From Verrucomicrobiota bacterium (GTDB lineage Bacteria > Verrucomicrobiota > Verrucomicrobiia > Limisphaerales > J093), in contig JAAYVR010000158.1 in assembly GCA_012517065.1 (NCBI GenBank), positions 1 through 35,377 on the forward strand: a stretch of DNA of 35,377 bases, written 5' to 3'. Shown one piece after another: positions 7,376-16,202 of this stretch. How positions within the stretch are numbered: the first letter of the stretch is position 1; each line of letters begins with the position of its first letter. The notes under the pieces are model-generated. The model did no database searches and was not told the origin of the DNA. It worked only from the letters and a program-made list of their open reading frames with translations. Position numbers and translations under genes: made by a program.

Positions 7376-8278
7376 ATGCAAGCCTCCAGACGCAGTTTTA
7401 TCCGGCAAGCCGCGATTTCCGCCGGGGCATTGGGATTGGGAGGTTCCGTCGCTAAATCAGCTGAACAAACGGTTGGCATCGGCAAGCCAATGGCTTCCAA
7501 AATGCGGCTGGGTCTTGTGACCTACAACCTCGCCAAGGATTGGGATGTCGCCACAATAATTCGCAATTGCGAGCAAACAGGGTTCGAAGGGGTTGAATTG
7601 CGCACAACACACGCGCATGGTGTAGAAGTAACACTGACCAAGGTCCAGCGCGACGAAGTTCGGCGCCGATTCCAAGATTCGAAGGTTGTGCTGATGGGGC
7701 TGGGAAGCGCCTTTGATTACCACACGCCGGATCAGGCAAAGCTGAAGAAAGACATCGAGGCCACCAAGGAATACATCATCCTTGCCCATGACGTCGGTGC
7801 GTCAGGCATCAAAGTCCGTCCAAACGCTCTGCCGCGTGAAGTCCCCGTCGAAAAGACATTGGAACAGATCGGACGCGCGTTGCGCGAGCTTGGCGAATTC
7901 GCCGACGGGTACGGCCAGCAAATCAGGCTCGAGGTTCACGGGAGCGGCACTTCGCTTCTGCCCCGGATCAGAACGATAATTGACGTGGCAGACCACAAGA
8001 ACGTCGGCGTTTGTTGGAACTCGAACCAGACCGATCTCGAGGGCCAGGGGTTCGATTACAACTTTGATCTGGTGAGACACAAGATTTTCGAAGTCCACAT
8101 GCGCGACCTTTATCTGGAAGAGTATCCGTGGCGGAAACTCATGACCCGGCTCAACGAGATCGGCTACACCGGGTTTTGCCTTGCGGAAATCTCTGAGAGC
8201 AACGATCCGATCCGCGTAATGCGATACTACCGTGCGTTGTGGTTGGCTTTGCAACAGCCAGGAGGTCGAGCCGCGTGA
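7376..8278 (+). CDS. Tat-exported sugar phosphate isomerase/epimerase-like TIM barrel
   Basis: A 300-residue protein of the xylose-isomerase-like / AP-endonuclease-2 TIM-barrel superfamily. It starts with a twin-arginine signal (SRRSFIRQAAISAGALGLGG), so the mature enzyme is probably periplasmic. Likely metal ligands are the Glu of RLEVHGSG (about residue 183), the Asn/Asp of WNSNQTD, the His of EVHMRD (about 239) and the Glu of CLAEI (about 267). ATG 7376 is chosen because the signal begins there and GGGAAAG lies just upstream. The specific sugar is unknown. The sialidase-like propeller gene follows 68 bases later on the same strand. Confidence 0.8.
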   Translation: MQASRRSFIRQAAISAGALGLGGSVAKSAEQTVGIGKPMASKMRLGLVTYNLAKDWDVATIIRNCEQTGFEGVELRTTHAHGVEVTLTKVQRDEVRRRFQDSKVVLMGLGSAFDYHTPDQAKLKKDIEATKEYIILAHDVGASGIKVRPNALPREVPVEKTLEQIGRALRELGEFADGYGQQIRLEVHGSGTSLLPRIRTIIDVADHKNVGVCWNSNQTDLEGQGFDYNFDLVRHKIFEVHMRDLYLEEYPWRKLMTRLNEIGYTGFCLAEISESNDPIRVMRYYRALWLALQQPGGRAA

Positions 8279-8346
8279 AAACGCCAATTCCGATCTTGTT
8301 GAAAGGGCCTGCCCCGCGCCAGCATCGCCGCTCAATCCATTGACTC

Positions 8347-9486
8347 GTGAGAGAACCGTTGAAGTCGATCCATCGCCACTCGATGACCCGCGCTTGTCTC
8401 CCGCTGATAGTGTCACTTGTGATGGGCTTGCTTGTGTCGCAACCCGCCGCAGTAGGTGCTGAGCGCGCGAATAACGCCGGTTTCGCGCCAAGACTCACTG
8501 TGACCAACCTGACACGTGTTTTTCACAATGGCGAGCATAACGCGTTCACGGATTTGATCAGGTTCCGTGACAGGTTTTATTTGGCATTTCGCAGTTGTCC
8601 CGACGGCCACTCCGTCCATTCCACGGCGTCAATTATCGTTCTTTCCAGTGCGAACGGCAGAGAGTGGCAACAAGTTCATCGGTTCAGCGTGAAAAACCGT
8701 GACACTCGCGACCCCCATTTTCTCGTGTTCAAAGACAGACTCTTTGTGTACACAGGCACCTGGTACGCCGGCCCGACCGCACCGGCGGCAACAGACCTGG
8801 ACCTGAACCTTCACCTTGGCTACGCGGCATGGTCTGAAGACGGCGTCAAGTGGAACGGCCCAGTCATGTTGGAAGGGACCTTTGGGCATTACGTCTGGCG
8901 CGCGACCAGCTTCCGCGGGAAGGCCTACCTGTGTGGCCGGCGCAAAATCGAGTTCGCAGTTGGCCCCAAAGGCGAAGGAAGGGAAGTGGAATCACTGATG
9001 CTCGAAAGCGACGATGGTTTGACATGGCGCAAGCGGGCCGTGTTCCAGGAAATTGACGGCGATGAAACGGCGTTTGTTTTCGAGCCCGACGGAACCGTGG
9101 TTGGCGTGGGTCGGCGCCCCGGAACAGCCCAGCTTCTGCGATCCAGTCCGCCTTACGACAAATGGACGCGGTTGGACCTCGGCTGTTCGATTGGTGGGCC
9201 GCTGCTTGTCAGGTGGGGCGACAGATACCTTGTCGGCGGGCGTCACACGACGCGGGACCGTGGCCCGAAAACTGTTTTTTGGTGGCTGGTTGGCGACCGG
9301 CTCGAACAATGCGCCGAATTGCCCAGTGGCGGTGACAATTCTTATCCCGGGTTTGTGGAGTTGGGACAGAACAGCGCTCTGATCTCGTACTACTCGAGCC
9401 ATGAACTCGACTCGGCAGGTAGACCAATGACCGCGATTTACCTGGCGAATATTCATTTGAGCCCCGGCCCGCCTGTAGCCCCATGA
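8347..9486 (+). CDS. secreted sialidase-like Asp-box beta-propeller protein
   Basis: A 379-residue protein with a signal peptide around TRACLPLIVSLVMGLLV, ending near AVGAE. Three Asp-box motifs are visible: SANGREW (about residue 100), SEDGVKW (163) and SDDGLTW (221), typical of sialidase/BNR propellers. The mid-part HYVWRATSFRGKAYL repeats the propeller style. An arginine triad for true sialidase activity could not be confirmed, so exo-alpha-sialidase is only a fold-level call. The frame opens with GTG 8347; ATG 8383 is an alternative start giving a more usual signal peptide length, and neither has a clear ribosome site. A long inverted repeat begins eight bases after the stop. Confidence 0.7.
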   Translation: MREPLKSIHRHSMTRACLPLIVSLVMGLLVSQPAAVGAERANNAGFAPRLTVTNLTRVFHNGEHNAFTDLIRFRDRFYLAFRSCPDGHSVHSTASIIVLSSANGREWQQVHRFSVKNRDTRDPHFLVFKDRLFVYTGTWYAGPTAPAATDLDLNLHLGYAAWSEDGVKWNGPVMLEGTFGHYVWRATSFRGKAYLCGRRKIEFAVGPKGEGREVESLMLESDDGLTWRKRAVFQEIDGDETAFVFEPDGTVVGVGRRPGTAQLLRSSPPYDKWTRLDLGCSIGGPLLVRWGDRYLVGGRHTTRDRGPKTVFWWLVGDRLEQCAELPSGGDNSYPGFVELGQNSALISYYSSHELDSAGRPMTAIYLANIHLSPGPPVAP

Positions 9487-9493
9487 TGTTTTG

Positions 9494-9597
9494 CCCGGAA
9501 ATCTCACCGGGCTCAAGGAACAGACGAATCCGAGGGGTTGGCCGGTGAGATTTCCGGGCTGGGATGTCTTGGGCCTGTAAGCGGTGAGATTTCCGGG
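9494..9597. repeat. triplicated 16-17-base inverted/direct repeat
   Basis: CCCGGAAATCTCACCGG at 9494-9510 is the exact reverse complement of 9542-9558, and CGGTGAGATTTCCGGG recurs at 9582-9597. The first pair can form a 17-base perfect stem with a 31-base loop directly after the propeller gene stop. No T-run follows, so it is a poor intrinsic terminator and looks more like a palindromic repeat family. Confidence 0.75.
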
Positions 9598-9669
9598 GCG
9601 GGTGGTTCATGCGCGGCGGAGATCGGGGTAGTTGAGACGTAGCTGCTCCGATCGTGGGTAAAGGAACTT

Positions 9670-9703
9670 CAAAAAGAATGGGCCGAGGTTGGTCCCTCGG
9701 CCC
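9670..9703 (-). terminator. intrinsic terminator of the LamG gene
   Basis: On the minus strand GGGCCGAGG and CCTCGGCCC form a perfect 9-base stem with a 6-base loop, followed by ATTCTTTTT. It lies 117 bases beyond the stop of the LamG gene, on its strand. Confidence 0.75.
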
Positions 9704-9820
9704 TTCGTGATTTAGCTGTGTCTCAGTCTGTTATCACCGGCTGGCACGCAGCGGCGTGCTGACCCTTCCTGGAATGGGGTCGTGAGGCGCGCCTCTGGGC
9801 CGACGCCGGTGCTGCATTCG

Positions 9821-12754
9821 TTACTTCTTCATCCGGTAGAACGTTGCGGATTGGGACGGCGACACACTCAGTTTCTTCACATTCCCTTCAACAACTGCGC
9901 CGGATGTATCGACCGCGGACCAATTTGCTGCCGGACCGAGCGCGGTGGTTTGTTCGAGTGTGAACGGGCTGGTCGCAGGCCACGAGATCACGACGTTTCC
10001 TGCCGCCATTGAGACGGACAGCGTGGGTTTGGCTTCCAGCGAGTCGGGACCGGCGGCGTAGTGAGCTGCCACTTGATCAGGCAGCAAAACGCCGTCCCAG
10101 ATTCTGAACTCGTTGTACTTGCCCCTGAACATTGCGTCGTTCCATTGCGATCGGCCGAGCCAGTTGTTCACGTAGGTGATGGTCGTGAGGTCCACCGGGG
10201 CGGGGCCACTTGCGACCAACACTGCGTTGCTGTACAACCGCGCCACGTTTGCGGTGTGACTGTACACCACAGTCAGCAGGATTTCCTGATCCGTGGCCAA
10301 CGGCCTCGCAGCAGTCAACGGAGCGGGCTCGGCGTTTGTTTCCGGATCACGAACGGAAAACCGCAGGTTTGTGCCACCTGCCGGCGACAGGAACATATAG
10401 TTGCCATTGCCATTAGAGACATCTTCGCCACCTGCAGAGGTGCCGAAATCGAAGATGCGCTGCCATGCGCCCGAGCCCTGCCAAGTTACCCATGCCTCGA
10501 ATGAGATGTCTGTCAAAGTGCCAAGCAGATCATTCGGCAGGTCCACGTAACCGGCGATCACGTCCGGGGCGGCGGCTGAGCCTGTGCCACCGGGCAGGAA
10601 CAGTTGTCCATTTCCGTCAAACGCGGCGCCGACGCCCTTGATCTCGCCGTCTGCGGTGCCGACCGAGTCTTTTACGGTGGTGCTGCCAACCGGTTCGCTG
10701 AAGCTGTAGCGGTGTACCAGGACAGGCGTCTTGTAACCTTCTGGCGTCTTGGTGGTTATGGTGATGCTCGCGCTCTTGCCACCATAGCTGCCCGTGATGG
10801 TGACCGTGCCGAGGCCCGTGGCTTCGACAATGCCGGAGGCGCTAACGGTGGCGATATTGGGATCGCTCGACTGGAAGGTTGTGCCTTCGACACTGGTAAG
10901 GTTCACGCCCGCTATGTTGGCGAAGTCACCCAGCAATGTTGCTTGGACTGGGAAACCGCCAAACACAACATCCGGCGAAACCAACGTGAGTTGGAGAGAT
11001 TGGAGCGCGCCGGGGTCGGTGACGACATTGTCTGGTCCGGCGGCAGCGTTCAGTGCGATTTGGAATGGTGAGATCGGCCCGTTCCAGATACGGAATTCAT
11101 CAATGACACCGTTGAACATGGCATCCCCACCGTACTGTGACCGGCCCAGCCAAACGTTCTCCATCGGTCCAATATCAGCCGGTGTGAGGCTCATGCTTGT
11201 GTTCACACCAACGCGAGTCCCGTCCACGTACAATGCACCCATCAGATTAGCGATGTCTGTCATCCACACAATGTGTGATTTCTTTCCCACTGGCGGGCGA
11301 CCGAGATTGGCCCACCCGATTCCCAGGTCGCCACCGGCGCGGTCGCTGATGTGGATTGCTCCGTACAGGTCGCCGCCGCCGGCAGGCAATGAGAGGAACA
11401 TGTAACGGCTGCCACTGCCGGCGTAACCCTCTCCGCCGGTGCTGTTGCCAAAGTCCCATATGCGCGCCCATGCCGCACTGCCGTTGTCAGTAACCCATGC
11501 TTCGATCGTGACGGTTGTGAGGCTGCTCAGGAGATCGTTGGGGAGGTCAACATAAGACGAGCCTTCGAACGAATTGCCAGAGCCTGTGAGAACGACTGCG
11601 TTGTTTTCGATATAGGCGCCTACCAACGTTCCGTCCGCGTTGCCGACCGAATCTTTAGCCAGGGTGGGATCAGCGGCTTCGGTGAAGCTATAGCGGTGAA
11701 CGAGCTCTGCAGGTGTTACTTGGACAACCACTTCCTTTTTCTGTCCTCCGTAAGAGGCGGTGACTGTTGCCGTGCCAGTCGCCATTGCAAAGAGCTGCCC
11801 ACGGGAGTTGACTCTTACGATTGCTGGGTTGCTGGACGAGTAAGTTGCCTCGGTTGATTCAGTGACCGTGATGCTGCCGTAGCTGGCGGTGTTGAATGTG
11901 ACGGACGTCGATTGGCGGGATCCAACTGTCATCTTGGGATTGGCGGTCCAGTCAATCGAGGTGACTGCAATGTCAGTCACAACCGTGTCCGGCCCTGCGC
12001 GGTGGTCCACGGCAATTCGGAGCGGGCCGAGAGCCGAGTTGTGGATGCGGAATTCATCGATAGTGCCGTTGTACGAGGCATCGCCGTTGTACAGCGACCG
12101 GCCCAGCCACGAGTATGTGTTTCGCACTTTTGAAAGCGAAAAGCCTGCTGAAGCCGGCGGCGACAACGATGCGACAAGCGCGCCGTCCTTGTACAGTGAA
12201 AGAACGTTATTTGGCGGATCGTAAACGCAAGCGATAAAGCAGGGACCGAGTCCGTCGAGGGTCCCCGTGCCGTTGACGACGTATTCATCGTTGAATCCCG
12301 GGTCGGCTTGCGCGTAGCTCATCCGGAAGTCGTTTGGAGTTGACCCCGAGTGCGGGCAAAACATGACCATGTTGGCGCCCTGGCCAGCGGCGTTCTGATG
12401 GCCAAACGCGAAAAGCTCTGGCCAGATGCCGTTCATTCCAACATCGATCCACAGCTCGAACGTAACAGTCTCAAAGCCTGTAATCATGTTGGGCGGCAAC
12501 TCGATGTAATCGCAGTCCGGTCCTGATGTCCCGCCGTTGAAGTAGGCTGCCCCACCATAGACCATTGCATTGTTCATCAGCGTGCCGTTTGCACCGCCGA
12601 CCGAATCGATTACTTCGTTATCAGTGTTGAAGCTGTAACGGTGCTTGAGGTCCGCCGAAGCGTTCTGAGCCAATGCCAACGCCAAAGCACCAGCCAAAAG
12701 GACTTGTGCACCTGCCCGTTTGCATCGGTGTAATGAGGAAAGAATGGTTCTCAT
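9821..12754 (-). CDS. exported protein with three LamG domains and two Big2 domains
   Basis: A 977-residue secreted protein. A signal peptide (about residues 1-34, ending NASAD) is followed by LamG domain 1 (about 35-260), a Big2-like Ig domain (260-350), LamG 2 (353-575), Big2 (585-670), LamG 3 (680-905) and a C-terminal segment ending TFYRMKK, a style common on Verrucomicrobiota surface proteins. Each LamG repeat starts with HRYSF, has a DSVG turn, a DLPNDLL strand in the second and third, and ends with AGPD. LamG folds usually bind carbohydrate or calcium; the ligand here is unknown. ATG 12754 is chosen because it begins the signal peptide and GAAGA is just upstream; the frame is open to 12835. 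A strong terminator lies downstream. No catalytic domain is visible. Confidence 0.8.
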   Translation of the reverse strand: MRTILSSLHRCKRAGAQVLLAGALALALAQNASADLKHRYSFNTDNEVIDSVGGANGTLMNNAMVYGGAAYFNGGTSGPDCDYIELPPNMITGFETVTFELWIDVGMNGIWPELFAFGHQNAAGQGANMVMFCPHSGSTPNDFRMSYAQADPGFNDEYVVNGTGTLDGLGPCFIACVYDPPNNVLSLYKDGALVASLSPPASAGFSLSKVRNTYSWLGRSLYNGDASYNGTIDEFRIHNSALGPLRIAVDHRAGPDTVVTDIAVTSIDWTANPKMTVGSRQSTSVTFNTASYGSITVTESTEATYSSSNPAIVRVNSRGQLFAMATGTATVTASYGGQKKEVVVQVTPAELVHRYSFTEAADPTLAKDSVGNADGTLVGAYIENNAVVLTGSGNSFEGSSYVDLPNDLLSSLTTVTIEAWVTDNGSAAWARIWDFGNSTGGEGYAGSGSRYMFLSLPAGGGDLYGAIHISDRAGGDLGIGWANLGRPPVGKKSHIVWMTDIANLMGALYVDGTRVGVNTSMSLTPADIGPMENVWLGRSQYGGDAMFNGVIDEFRIWNGPISPFQIALNAAAGPDNVVTDPGALQSLQLTLVSPDVVFGGFPVQATLLGDFANIAGVNLTSVEGTTFQSSDPNIATVSASGIVEATGLGTVTITGSYGGKSASITITTKTPEGYKTPVLVHRYSFSEPVGSTTVKDSVGTADGEIKGVGAAFDGNGQLFLPGGTGSAAAPDVIAGYVDLPNDLLGTLTDISFEAWVTWQGSGAWQRIFDFGTSAGGEDVSNGNGNYMFLSPAGGTNLRFSVRDPETNAEPAPLTAARPLATDQEILLTVVYSHTANVARLYSNAVLVASGPAPVDLTTITYVNNWLGRSQWNDAMFRGKYNEFRIWDGVLLPDQVAAHYAAGPDSLEAKPTLSVSMAAGNVVISWPATSPFTLEQTTALGPAANWSAVDTSGAVVEGNVKKLSVSPSQSATFYRMKK

Positions 12755-13056
12755 AATACATCTTCTTCGAGTCGATTGATTTGACGTAGCTCTGTTGACC
12801 TGGTGCGGCGAGGCACGACTCCTACCTCGCTGCAAACAGGTGTTTCAGTTTGCTGCTTGTTTCTATGCCTTTATGCGGTCGAGTGTCAATCATGCATTTT
12901 GCTGCCATAACGAACCCGAAAGTCTCACCGACCGACTGGCCAGGCGCGGACCAACCGTGATTCCTGTGACATTCCCGGGCTGGCATGCGTGTAGTTGTCA
13001 TGACGGCCAGTAAGGGGCCACCTTTTTCCGTCAAAGCTTCAGTCCCTGGTTCCAAC
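12755..13056. other. 302-base gap between LamG and SGNH-TPR genes
   Basis: It holds the leader of the LamG gene and the 3' side of the SGNH-TPR gene, both on the minus strand. A GCGAGG / CCTCGC inverted pair lies near 12808-12831. No gene and no convincing promoter or terminator was seen. Confidence 0.4.
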
Positions 13057-15498
13057 TTACTGCTGCTGTGGGCGACGGAACTCCAGAGCTTCGAGGTACT
13101 TTCGAGCGACCATGTTTGTGGGGTCCAGTCGAAGGACCTCCTGAAACTGTTGAAAAGCCTCGTTGATCCTCTGCTGTCTGTTCAGTGCGATTCCGAGATT
13201 CAGGCGTGCTTCGATGAGGTTTGGCCTGAGTCGAACTGCTTCCGCAAAATGCTGGATCGCCTTCAAATCGCGGCCTTGGCGGCCGAGTTCGATGCCGAGA
13301 CCCAAGTGTGCTTCGGCCAGTTCCGGGTCCAGACGTACTGCTTCCGCGTAATGCTCCTGGGCCTCAGCTCGCCGCCCCGCAGAGGCCAACACGCCACCGA
13401 GATAAAAATGCGCGGGGGCATGGGTGGGATCGAGGCGCAGGGCGTCGGTGAAATTGGTTATTGCTTCATTTATCCAGCCAAGGCTGAAGCACATCTTGCC
13501 AAGCGTAACCATTGCGTCGGCCTTCAAGATTCGCCGTTCGAGTGCCTTTCGGAAATGCCTCTTGGCTTCTTCGTGTTTTCCCTGAGCGCTGAGCGCCATG
13601 CCGATGTTCAAGTGGGTTTCGCCCGATGCCGGATCAAGCTTCAACGCTCTTTGATACTCGCGGATAGCGGCGTCGTAGAGACCGGTACGCGCCATGGCCA
13701 GTCCGCGTCCGTTGATTGCCGCGACCGATCCAGGGTCGATTCGCAGAGCAATGGCGAATCGCCGGATGGCTTCATCGAATTGCCCTTGGCGGGCAAGAAG
13801 CACGCCAAGCTGGGCATGGACTTCGCTGCAGTGCGGCAGCAGGCGAACAACCTGTCGGCACGACTCTGCCGCGCCGGCGAAATCTCCCAGCTTCTGCTGC
13901 AACCGGGCAAGGTTGTAATGCAGCACCCAGTCATCTGGCGCATCGGCGAGCGCGCGTTGGTAAGCCGACAGGGTTTCGCGCAAGGCAATTGCGCTGAGCG
14001 CCGGCCGGAGTTGTTCCATTTGTTTCTGGACGCGACTGCGTCTCTCCGCGTTGTCGAGCTGGTGTGTAAACGGTGCATCACTGAAACGCTGAAGCATCGA
14101 CTCTGCCGCTTCATACCGATTCCAATCTGTCCATGCCAGCTTCTGTGCGCAGTCGGAGGCCGACAACCACTGTCGGGGAGTTTTGGCGCGCTGCTTTACA
14201 TTCTCTGGCAACAGTTGGTCGATTTGTTCGGCAAGAGTTCGCGCCAGCAGATAATTGCCCTGGAAATTCAGGTGCACGTGCTCATAGAGGAGTTCGTCTC
14301 CGGGAATTCCGTGCGGACTTTGACGGGCGAGCGATTGCTCCGCGTCAACAAGAAATATCCCTTCACGCTCTCTGCTTTTTGCAGTCTGGCGGATCAGATC
14401 GTTGAGTCGGCTGTCCACTCTGAATCGGAGGGCGTCGGCGTCGCGTGCGGCGCGAAAGTGGCGGTGCGCTTCGTCGTCTTTTCCCAAAGCCAGACAACAG
14501 CGTCCCCAGCGAAACTGCAGATCGGCAAACTTGTCGTCGATGCGTCCGGCATCTGCAAACGCGCCGATTGCCTCCGCAAATCGGCCGGCTTCTTCGGCTT
14601 TCACGCCGATCTCATAGAGTCGGGTCCACTCTGCAAGCTGGGTGTCCGTCAAGCCCTCCCGATGCGCAGATGCAAAGGGGGCGCAGTCCTTGAGATTGGC
14701 GAGGACGGTGCTGACGACCACCTTGACGCGGTGGTTTCGTCCGAGGGCAAGAATGTCAGCGAGGTTCCGAGCAAAATGATCATAAACCCTTGTCATGCGA
14801 GGATCGTCTTGCGCCACTTGATGCTGCAAAAACATCTTCAGCCCTCCCCAGTAACTCGAATCGGGCGTTTGGCCGTGCCAACGTTGCCCAAGGTCCGCAA
14901 GAAGTTGGCCGGTCCGCATTCGTTTTGACGCCATGCTGGCCCGAATCAAAGCAATGGGCGGCACCTGAGGTCCGAACACGGTGCCGCTGCCAAACGGTCC
15001 CACGACCTCGTTATTGCCCATGTAAATAACCCAAAGATCGCCGTTTTCGTCGGCGCAGTCCTGCGCAATCTGCCGCACGACATGTGAGTTGATGCCCGTC
15101 ATTGCTGCGTTGACGACCTGGAACTTGGTTCCCGGCCATCGTTCGCGCATCAGGACTTCAAGCATCCGCGGCAGACCGAATTCGGGCTGTGGATCCCCGT
15201 ACGCCGCTGATTCTCCCAACACGAAAATACGGCATGTCTCCGGAGATTTGACTGCAGGCAAAGCAAACTGGCGCGGCTTGCGAGCCAGTGCAGAACCGAA
15301 GAATCGATAGCCGTATTTCTCGTTCTCGGTGATGAGATTCTGGCTGCCGACGTTTCTTCGCAGGAAAAAACATGTCGGATAACCGTATCCGGCGAGTCTC
15401 AGGCCCCCTTCAAGCAACCCGAGGACAAGCAGCGGCGACAGCACCAGACTGGCCAGCCTGAAAAGCCATTTGCGTTTCTGGTCGGCTGCCGCCGGCAT
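13057..15498 (-). CDS. membrane-anchored SGNH-hydrolase-like protein with C-terminal TPR repeats
   Basis: An 813-residue protein. One N-terminal membrane helix (about residues 12-30) precedes an SGNH/GDSL-type domain: the nucleophile block FVLGESAAYG (Ser about 97), an oxyanion block IYMGNNEVVG, and a late ExxH block YEHVHLNFQGN. A helical insert with TPR-like sequence lies between the second and third blocks. From about residue 540 to the end are at least seven TPR units with W/Y-G-F/A spacing such as AEAHLGLGIELGRQGRDLKA. Proteins of this architecture are frequent in Verrucomicrobiota and Planctomycetota; a role in acyl-group removal from surface polymers is possible but untested. ATG 15498 is chosen as it leads straight into the membrane anchor; the frame is open to 15639 through a low-complexity basic stretch made by an 18-base tandem repeat. 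Confidence 0.75.
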   Translation of the reverse strand: MPAAADQKRKWLFRLASLVLSPLLVLGLLEGGLRLAGYGYPTCFFLRRNVGSQNLITENEKYGYRFFGSALARKPRQFALPAVKSPETCRIFVLGESAAYGDPQPEFGLPRMLEVLMRERWPGTKFQVVNAAMTGINSHVVRQIAQDCADENGDLWVIYMGNNEVVGPFGSGTVFGPQVPPIALIRASMASKRMRTGQLLADLGQRWHGQTPDSSYWGGLKMFLQHQVAQDDPRMTRVYDHFARNLADILALGRNHRVKVVVSTVLANLKDCAPFASAHREGLTDTQLAEWTRLYEIGVKAEEAGRFAEAIGAFADAGRIDDKFADLQFRWGRCCLALGKDDEAHRHFRAARDADALRFRVDSRLNDLIRQTAKSREREGIFLVDAEQSLARQSPHGIPGDELLYEHVHLNFQGNYLLARTLAEQIDQLLPENVKQRAKTPRQWLSASDCAQKLAWTDWNRYEAAESMLQRFSDAPFTHQLDNAERRSRVQKQMEQLRPALSAIALRETLSAYQRALADAPDDWVLHYNLARLQQKLGDFAGAAESCRQVVRLLPHCSEVHAQLGVLLARQGQFDEAIRRFAIALRIDPGSVAAINGRGLAMARTGLYDAAIREYQRALKLDPASGETHLNIGMALSAQGKHEEAKRHFRKALERRILKADAMVTLGKMCFSLGWINEAITNFTDALRLDPTHAPAHFYLGGVLASAGRRAEAQEHYAEAVRLDPELAEAHLGLGIELGRQGRDLKAIQHFAEAVRLRPNLIEARLNLGIALNRQQRINEAFQQFQEVLRLDPTNMVARKYLEALEFRRPQQQ

Positions 15499-15569
15499 GG
15501 CACTGCGCTGCCGCGCCGCCGCAGAATGATTGTTTGGCGGTGCGGTGCCTCGGCGATTCCGCAACTTGT

Positions 15570-15605
15570 TTCGATCTTTCAACCGTCTTCGATCTTTCAA
15601 CCGTC
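15570..15605. repeat. exact 18-base tandem duplication
   Basis: TTCGATCTTTCAACCGTC occurs twice head to tail at 15570-15587 and 15588-15605. It lies in the upstream frame of the SGNH-TPR gene, where it would encode a repeated RRLKD peptide if translated. A slipped-strand duplication is the simplest reading. Confidence 0.8.
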
Positions 15606-15776
15606 GGATTCCAGTCCCGCCAATGTGCAACCGCAACACAGGCCGGGATCATTTGGCCGGACGCCTCGCTGCCGTCGGTCTTCGCAAGACCTGACTCAAC
15701 GGGCAATCGCCCTTCGGCCGTGAGCGGAGCCTATTTGACCGAGACACACAATTCAAGGAAAGGGATTACAGCTCCA

Positions 15777-15818
15777 CAGATAGACTTTGTGCAAACCATG
15801 TGCCTGTCACTCTATCTG
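15777..15818 (+). repeat. conserved-core hairpin, copy 4
   Basis: Perfect 8-base arms CAGATAGA (15777-15784) and TCTATCTG (15811-15818) flank a 26-base loop holding ATGTGCCTGTCAC. The right side aligns with copy 1 (core followed by CTC and TAT), while the left arm lies 11 bases further out and matches the new right-arm sequence. Confidence 0.7.
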
Positions 15819-16202
15819 CGTTCTTGTTGGACGCGGGTGGGTGGCAGGCAGGATGTACTGAAGCAACCCGATTGTGGCCGCGCCGCGGCCGGACGGCGAC
15901 GTAATAGCAAAGAAGACTTGCCGCGCCGCTGAAATGCAGCAATTCTGTTTGCTCAATTGCAGTCTGCTCAGCGCAGCGCAGCGGCAATCGAAGGCGCCGC
16001 TTGAAACAAGCGGTCCGAGTGTAGAAGCATTGCTCTGCAGCGCCGTGCCGGCCGACGCGGCATGATCGGCCGCGAGCAGGAGCAAGTTGGGATCGCTGAC
16101 TGAACAGTCTGAAGCCGAGAGTGCTTAACCATCTGAGAATCTGCGAATGCTCCGCAGGTTTTCAAAGATAACAGTGCAGACAACCATACGGAGAAGGATC
16201 AA

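Larger units (their letters stand above)
15499..16202. other. 704-base region between divergent genes
   Basis: It separates the SGNH-TPR gene (minus) from the Tat isomerase-like gene (plus). It contains the 18-base tandem duplication at 15570-15605 and a conserved-core hairpin at 15777-15818. Open frames in both strands lack family similarity and are considered chance. Promoters for both genes should lie here, but no clear -35/-10 pair stood out. Confidence 0.45.

Noticed and set aside
12985-14928. Long plus-strand open frame of 647 codons
   Set aside because: It lies antisense to the SGNH-TPR gene, whose motifs and repeats are clear. The opposite frame stays open because of codon bias; it has no recognisable domain.
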